A DNA stretch of 25,011 bases, taken from NCBI GenBank assembly GCA_026393655.1, contig JAPKZT010000334.1, forward strand, positions 1-25,011, in the 5' to 3' direction. The notes under the pieces are model-generated. The model was given only the letters and a program-made list of their open reading frames with translations, did no database searches and was not told the origin of the DNA. A program made the position numbers and the translations under genes. The DNA comes from Actinomycetota bacterium. Its GTDB lineage: Bacteria; Actinomycetota; Acidimicrobiia; Acidimicrobiales; Ilumatobacteraceae. Positions 21,122-25,011 of this stretch are shown here, piece by piece. Position 1 is the stretch's first letter; each line of letters starts with the position of its first letter.

Positions 21122-23416
21122 ATGGCGGCAACCAAAGACTCAGGTGTGCAAGTTGATTTAAGCCTCACCGGAATGTCATGCAACGCGTGCGCCGCCTCAA
21201 TTGAAAAAGGGTTAAACAAACTTGACGGTGTGACAGCAGCAGTTAATTTTGCGACCGAATCGGCACGAATCACTTTTATATCAGGCGCAACAACACCAAG
21301 TGCGTTAATTGACACGGTTGCTTCGCTTGGCTACGGCGCTCGTCTTTTGGCTGACACTACGCCTGAGATGCTTGATGCCGAAACAAATCAACGCGTCACA
21401 ATGTTGCTGACTCGATTAACAGTTTCGGTTGTGCTCGCAATACCCGTTGTGTTGTTGTCGATGGTTGCAAATCTTGAATTTAAAAATTGGCAGTGGTTCG
21501 CGCTTGCACTAAGTACCCCAGTTGTGACCTGGGGGGCTTGGCCATTTCATCGCGCGGCATTAATGAACTTAAGGCATCGCGCTACAACAATGGATACTTT
21601 AATTTCGATCGGCATTGTCGCTGCAACCGCTTGGTCAGTTTGGGCAATCATTTGGGGTGATGCGATCGAAATGACATACCGCGGTTCTGCACACACAATG
21701 AGCATGAGTTTAAAGAAAATGGCTGGTGACAGTTCACATATTTATTTAGAAGTGGCAGTCGCTGTGACTGTATTTTTATTAGCAGGTAGATACTTCGAGG
21801 CTCGTGCCAAACGACGTGCCGGAGATGCCTTGCGATCATTACTCGCACTTAGTGCTCGCCACGCCACGATAATTAAAAATGGCGAAGAGCAAACTATTGA
21901 TGCTGCTCTTGTTCGTGTTGGCGATGTAATCGTCGTCCGCCCTGGAGAAATAATTCCAACAGACGGTGTTGTTGAACAAGGCGCTTCGGCCCTTGATGCT
22001 TCAATGTTGACTGGCGAAAGTGTGCCAGTCGACGTCAAGCCTGGCAGTGTCGTCACAGGCACAACGATAAATCTCACTGGTCGATTAATTATGCGAGCAA
22101 CTCGAGTTGGTGCTGAAACTACTTTCGCACAGATAACTCGCCTAGTTAGAGATGCACAAACAACAAAAACACCAGTGCAGAGACTTGCTGATCGTGTCAG
22201 TGGTGTTTTCGTGCCGACCGTAATTCTCTTATCAATCGCCACATTTATTGGATGGTTTTTCGTGGGTTCGTCTACCTCCGATGCGTTTACAGCAGCAGTC
22301 GCAGTGCTGATCATCGCCTGCCCCTGCGCACTTGGCTTAGCAACGCCAACTGCATTAATGGTTGGTAGTGGTCGAGCCGCACAAATGGGAATCGTTATTA
22401 AGGGTGTCGATGTATTGCAAAGCACACGGCGCATTGACACTGTTGTGTTTGACAAAACCGGAACTGTTACAACCGGTGTGATGCAACTAGTCGACATCAT
22501 CTGTGCGCAAAGTTCGACGCGTAGTGAAATTCTTTTTTATGCCGGTGCGCTTGAACACGCCAGCGAACATCCAGTGGCTCGCGCAATTGCGAGTGCTGCC
22601 CGAACCGAACTTGGTCAATTGCCTGATGTGACTGATTTCGAATCTTCGCCCGGCATGGGCACAACAGGAGTTGTCGACGGTCACCAAGTAATGGTCGGGC
22701 GCGAGTCGTTGTTTAATAAAACTCTGGTGATTATTCCGGGAGATCTTCGTGAAGCACTCGCAAAGGCTCGCAGCGCTGGCAACACCGCAGTATTAGTTGT
22801 CGTTGATGGTGATGTTAAAGCAGTTTGTGTTGTTGCTGATCAACCAAAAACAAGCAGCGCAGACGCAATTGCTGAACTTCGTAAACTCGGGTTGCGCCCT
22901 GTGCTTCTCACAGGCGATAATCAGGCAACTGCGATTGCGATTGCCCAACAAGTCGGAATCGACGCCGATGAGCAACATGTAATCGCTGGAGTTTTGCCCG
23001 ACGAAAAAGTTCGCGTCGTATCCGACCTACAACAGCGAGGTTACGCAGTAGCAATGGTTGGCGATGGAGTAAACGATGCCGCTGCGTTGGCCCAAGCAGA
23101 CGTCGGTATCGCCATGGGCACTGGCACAGATGTTGCAATGCATGCCAGCGACCTAACAATTGTCAGTGGTGATCTGCGGTTGGTTGCTGATGCGATTTTG
23201 CTTTCGCGTGCAACATTGCGCACGATTACGGCAAATGTATTCTGGGCGTTCGCCTATAACACTGCTGCAATTCCGCTTGCCGCTCTTGGCTACCTGAATC
23301 CAATGTGGGCTGGCCTTGCAATGGCATTTTCAAGTATTTTTGTTGTAACCAATAGTTTGCGATTGCGCACTACGAAACTTACACAGCGCACCGCGTTCGT
23401 ACACGCAACTCGCTAA
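21122..23416 (+). CDS. copA: Copper-translocating P1B-type ATPase
   Basis: This 764-residue P-type ATPase from ATG 21122 begins with one heavy-metal domain holding GMSCNAC (Cys20, Cys23). Membrane helices carry the CPC metal site (Cys400-Pro-Cys402, in ACPCALGLATPTAL). The actuator domain has TGES; the phosphorylation motif DKTGT starts at Asp444; HP (EHPVARA) and the hinge GDGVNDAAALAQADVGIAMG follow. The last helices have YNTAAIPLAALGYLNP and MAFSSIFVVTNSLRLR, containing the M-x2-S-S signature of copper(I) exporters. The protein exports Cu(I) from the cytoplasm at the expense of ATP. It overlaps the end of the convergent sigma-like gene by 38 nt. Its neighbours are not copper regulators, so how it is controlled is unclear. 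Confidence 0.94.
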   Translation: MAATKDSGVQVDLSLTGMSCNACAASIEKGLNKLDGVTAAVNFATESARITFISGATTPSALIDTVASLGYGARLLADTTPEMLDAETNQRVTMLLTRLTVSVVLAIPVVLLSMVANLEFKNWQWFALALSTPVVTWGAWPFHRAALMNLRHRATTMDTLISIGIVAATAWSVWAIIWGDAIEMTYRGSAHTMSMSLKKMAGDSSHIYLEVAVAVTVFLLAGRYFEARAKRRAGDALRSLLALSARHATIIKNGEEQTIDAALVRVGDVIVVRPGEIIPTDGVVEQGASALDASMLTGESVPVDVKPGSVVTGTTINLTGRLIMRATRVGAETTFAQITRLVRDAQTTKTPVQRLADRVSGVFVPTVILLSIATFIGWFFVGSSTSDAFTAAVAVLIIACPCALGLATPTALMVGSGRAAQMGIVIKGVDVLQSTRRIDTVVFDKTGTVTTGVMQLVDIICAQSSTRSEILFYAGALEHASEHPVARAIASAARTELGQLPDVTDFESSPGMGTTGVVDGHQVMVGRESLFNKTLVIIPGDLREALAKARSAGNTAVLVVVDGDVKAVCVVADQPKTSSADAIAELRKLGLRPVLLTGDNQATAIAIAQQVGIDADEQHVIAGVLPDEKVRVVSDLQQRGYAVAMVGDGVNDAAALAQADVGIAMGTGTDVAMHASDLTIVSGDLRLVADAILLSRATLRTITANVFWAFAYNTAAIPLAALGYLNPMWAGLAMAFSSIFVVTNSLRLRTTKLTQRTAFVHATR

Positions 23417-24176
23417 CTGCTTTAGCCCGCCAGGCTCGCGCCGTTCGCTCTGCTACTCCGTATCGTGCAGCAATAGTTGCCGCGTTATCTCCAGTTGCAA
23501 CTGCTCTTAAAATTTCGATGTGCTTTGGGTCTATTCCTTGCTCTAAAGCAACAGCAATAAGTTTGTCCAAACTAATTTCTTCTTCAAATTGCTCTTCGGG
23601 TGCAACTAAAAATTCGGATAAAATGTAAGGGTCCATCGGGATAACTTTGTAGCGCTTTGAGCGATTACCGTGCACAAAAGCAAAATATTCGCTGTCTCGC
23701 ACCAAATTCGCCGCGACTTTAATTGGTCGACGGTGCCAAGGATATTTGCGAATCACTCCCCACGCGCTGGGTAGAACATCGGCGATTGCCGTGTCAATTC
23801 CGCCTTCGACTATCCGACCTCGTCGTCGCGCAATCGCCAGCAATGGTGGCAAAATTCGCTGCAACACAATGCGAGCCGCAAGTTCATCACTTGTCGCCTG
23901 CTTAACTAATAACCATAAATATTGATCGCCTTGCGAATCATCGCGTGCAGTGTTAAAGCCTGCCCGCACCAGTACTTCATCTAGATGATTTACTTTGCCA
24001 CCAGGCAAAGACCACGAATTAACTATTTCAAGTTCTCGGTTTCGGTCACTGATTAGTTGCCATTCTCTAATTAGTCGAGATACCGGACTTGCCGACTTTT
24101 GGACAAGGCCGGGGCTCCAAACCAATAAAGGTTGACTAGTTACGTTGTCTAAATTGATTGTCGTGAGTTGTGTCAT
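23379..24176 (-). CDS. Sigma-like helix-turn-helix protein of unknown role
   Basis: ATG 24176 (MTQLTTINLD) is preferred over upstream alternatives near 24239, giving 265 residues. The C-terminal block DPKHIEILRAVATGDNAATIAARYGVAERTARAWRAKAVSELR reads as a helix-turn-helix with sigma region 4/LuxR character. An upstream segment, YLWLLVKQATSDELAARIVLQRILPPLLAIARRR, resembles the helical core of sigma region 2, but the rest does not align convincingly with any sigma group. A middle PWHRRPIKVAANL segment and an acidic linker (FEEEISLD) separate the two. It is therefore probably a DNA-binding protein in a divergent sigma-like lineage. It overlaps copA by 38 nt tail to tail and is divergent from the hydrolase gene, with 100 nt between. 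Targets are unknown. Confidence 0.6.
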   Translation of the reverse strand: MTQLTTINLDNVTSQPLLVWSPGLVQKSASPVSRLIREWQLISDRNRELEIVNSWSLPGGKVNHLDEVLVRAGFNTARDDSQGDQYLWLLVKQATSDELAARIVLQRILPPLLAIARRRGRIVEGGIDTAIADVLPSAWGVIRKYPWHRRPIKVAANLVRDSEYFAFVHGNRSKRYKVIPMDPYILSEFLVAPEEQFEEEISLDKLIAVALEQGIDPKHIEILRAVATGDNAATIAARYGVAERTARAWRAKAVSELRVRTRCAV

Positions 24177-24276
24177 GCACAACATCGTGCGAATTAGCAC
24201 CACCGCGACTAGCACGCGCGGTCTCACCGCAACTCTCACTTACAAGAAAACTTTAAACTTCAGCCATAATGAAGTG

Positions 24277-24933
24277 ATGCGAATTACTTTGCCTTCAGGC
24301 ACGCAATGCGAAATTGATAAAACCGTAAAAGACCCAACGATGGGTTTAGTCATTGCCCCAGATATTTTTGGTCTGCGAGAGTTGTATGACGGACTCGTTG
24401 CGCGGTTCGCTAACGAATGGAAAATGGCTGTGTGTGCTGTTGAACCGTTTCCTGGTCGCGTATTAGGCCCTGAGATTGAGCCAAGGTTTGCGGCAGTGCC
24501 AACGCTTAGCGACGAAACACATTTGCGCGATTTACACGAGGCAGCCGATGCACTCTCGACAGCAGTTGTTGGTCTGATCGGTTTTTGCATGGGTGGAATG
24601 TATTGCTTTAAATCGGCTGGGTCTGAAAGATTTAAAAAAATTGTTTCATTTTATGGGATGATCAAAATCCCAAACGGTTGGCAAAGCGCGACACAAGGTG
24701 AACCGCTGCATTTCTTACAAACTGGCAATGCTGACAGAGTATTGGCAATTATCGGAGGCAAAGACCATTACACACCACCAGCAGATGTTGCTGAACTTCA
24801 AAACCACGGTGTGCGAACTGAAATTTATTCAGATGCCGAACACGGCTTTGCCCACGATGCTTCGCGGCCGGCGCATCGCGCACAAGATGCAAAAGATGCT
24901 TTTGCGCTTGCACGCGCCTGGTTAATTAATTAG
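24277..24933 (+). CDS. Dienelactone hydrolase family protein
   Basis: The start is set at ATG 24277 (MRITLPSGTQCEI), giving 218 residues; the frame is open to 24145 but upstream residues are low-quality and would overlap the divergent gene. The alpha/beta-hydrolase shape fits: GLVIAPDIFGLRELYD begins the core and GLIGFCMGGMYCF contains the nucleophile elbow with Cys in place of the usual Ser, as in dienelactone hydrolases. IIGGKDHYTPPADV supplies the Asp and SDAEHGFAHD the His. The length (about 220-240 in the family) is normal. Enzymes of this type hydrolyse lactones or esters, classically in chlorocatechol breakdown, but many genomic copies have no known substrate. No pathway genes are adjacent. 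The stop codon opens onto a CTAG-rich palindromic tract. Confidence 0.88.
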   Translation: MRITLPSGTQCEIDKTVKDPTMGLVIAPDIFGLRELYDGLVARFANEWKMAVCAVEPFPGRVLGPEIEPRFAAVPTLSDETHLRDLHEAADALSTAVVGLIGFCMGGMYCFKSAGSERFKKIVSFYGMIKIPNGWQSATQGEPLHFLQTGNADRVLAIIGGKDHYTPPADVAELQNHGVRTEIYSDAEHGFAHDASRPAHRAQDAKDAFALARAWLIN

Positions 24934-24982
24934 CTAGTCGACTAGCTAGTTGATTAGCGAGTTAGCTAGCTAGTTAACTAGC
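24931..24982 (+). repeat. CTAG-rich palindromic tract at the gene end
   Basis: TAGCTAGTCGACTAGCTA (24931-24948) is a perfect 18-bp palindrome that includes the hydrolase stop codon. GCTAGTTAACTAGC (24969-24982) is a second perfect palindrome of 14 bp. Six CTAG words occur within about 50 bases, in a dinucleotide context where CTAG is rare in most bacterial genomes. The tract also puts TAG or TAA stops in several frames. It resembles the CTAG elements at 3307-3322 and 3883-3916. Terminator or repeat-element function is possible but unproven. Confidence 0.5.
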
Positions 24983-25011
24983 GCGTATTTCGAGTTTCTG
25001 GCGCATCAAGA

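Noticed and set aside
21742..22500. 252-residue open frame on the minus strand
   Set aside because: It lies antisense within copA, whose motifs (CPC, DKTGT, TGES) are intact; the translation has no recognisable domain and is a shadow frame.
1..25011. tRNA, CRISPR array, transposase or prophage
   Set aside because: No cloverleaf, direct-repeat array or recombinase motif was seen in any part of the window.

Overview
This window looks like chromosomal DNA from a moderate-G+C actinobacterium. The best guess is an aquatic Acidimicrobiia relative, placed at moderate confidence. The reasons are a mycothiol gene (mshA), a GlnR-type orphan response regulator, a GlnA2-like glutamine synthetase beside a type II enzyme, a Rex repressor, an RsiG-like c-di-GMP-binding anti-sigma protein, and frequent GTG/TTG starts. 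I see no tRNA, rRNA, CRISPR array, transposase or prophage gene. It reads as a compact core genome with one possibly variable surface-sugar cassette.

Layout. 1-3306 is a respiratory/quinone block: a leftward ferredoxin (cut by the window edge) and a three-helix membrane protein, divergent from a membrane-anchored cytochrome c and a geranylgeranyl-reductase-type flavoprotein. 3341-8104 holds an acyltransferase converging on a leftward group: rex, an exported unknown protein, a DegT-type aminotransferase and a GMC-like oxidoreductase. A palindrome matching the Rex operator sits between rex and a divergent seven-helix membrane protein. From 13609 leftwards to about 8991 lies a long minus-strand series: MoaD/ThiS-like protein, RsiG-like protein, mshA, a YbjN-domain protein, proC, a structured G+C-rich leader, a SAM hydrolase (DUF62) and a possible 27-residue membrane peptide. 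13669-15456 carries a histidine phosphatase and an MFS transporter, converging on nadE. 17262-20454 is a nitrogen-assimilation group (type II GS, GlnA2-like GS, GlnR-like regulator). The right end has a GDT1-family transporter, a copper P-type ATPase, a sigma-like HTH protein and a dienelactone hydrolase.

Themes. Redox and cofactor handling recur: quinone saturation, cytochrome c, NADH-sensing Rex, NAD synthesis, mycothiol and SAM turnover. The most interesting items are the switch-like RNA leader before the SAM hydrolase, the two E-x3-S-x2-R-x3-Q-x3-D motifs in the RsiG-like protein, the Rex operator overlapping a candidate rex promoter, the GS-GS-GlnR cluster, the MoaD-like protein whose Gly-Gly end is capped by a Cys, and clusters of CTAG-based palindromes at gene ends.
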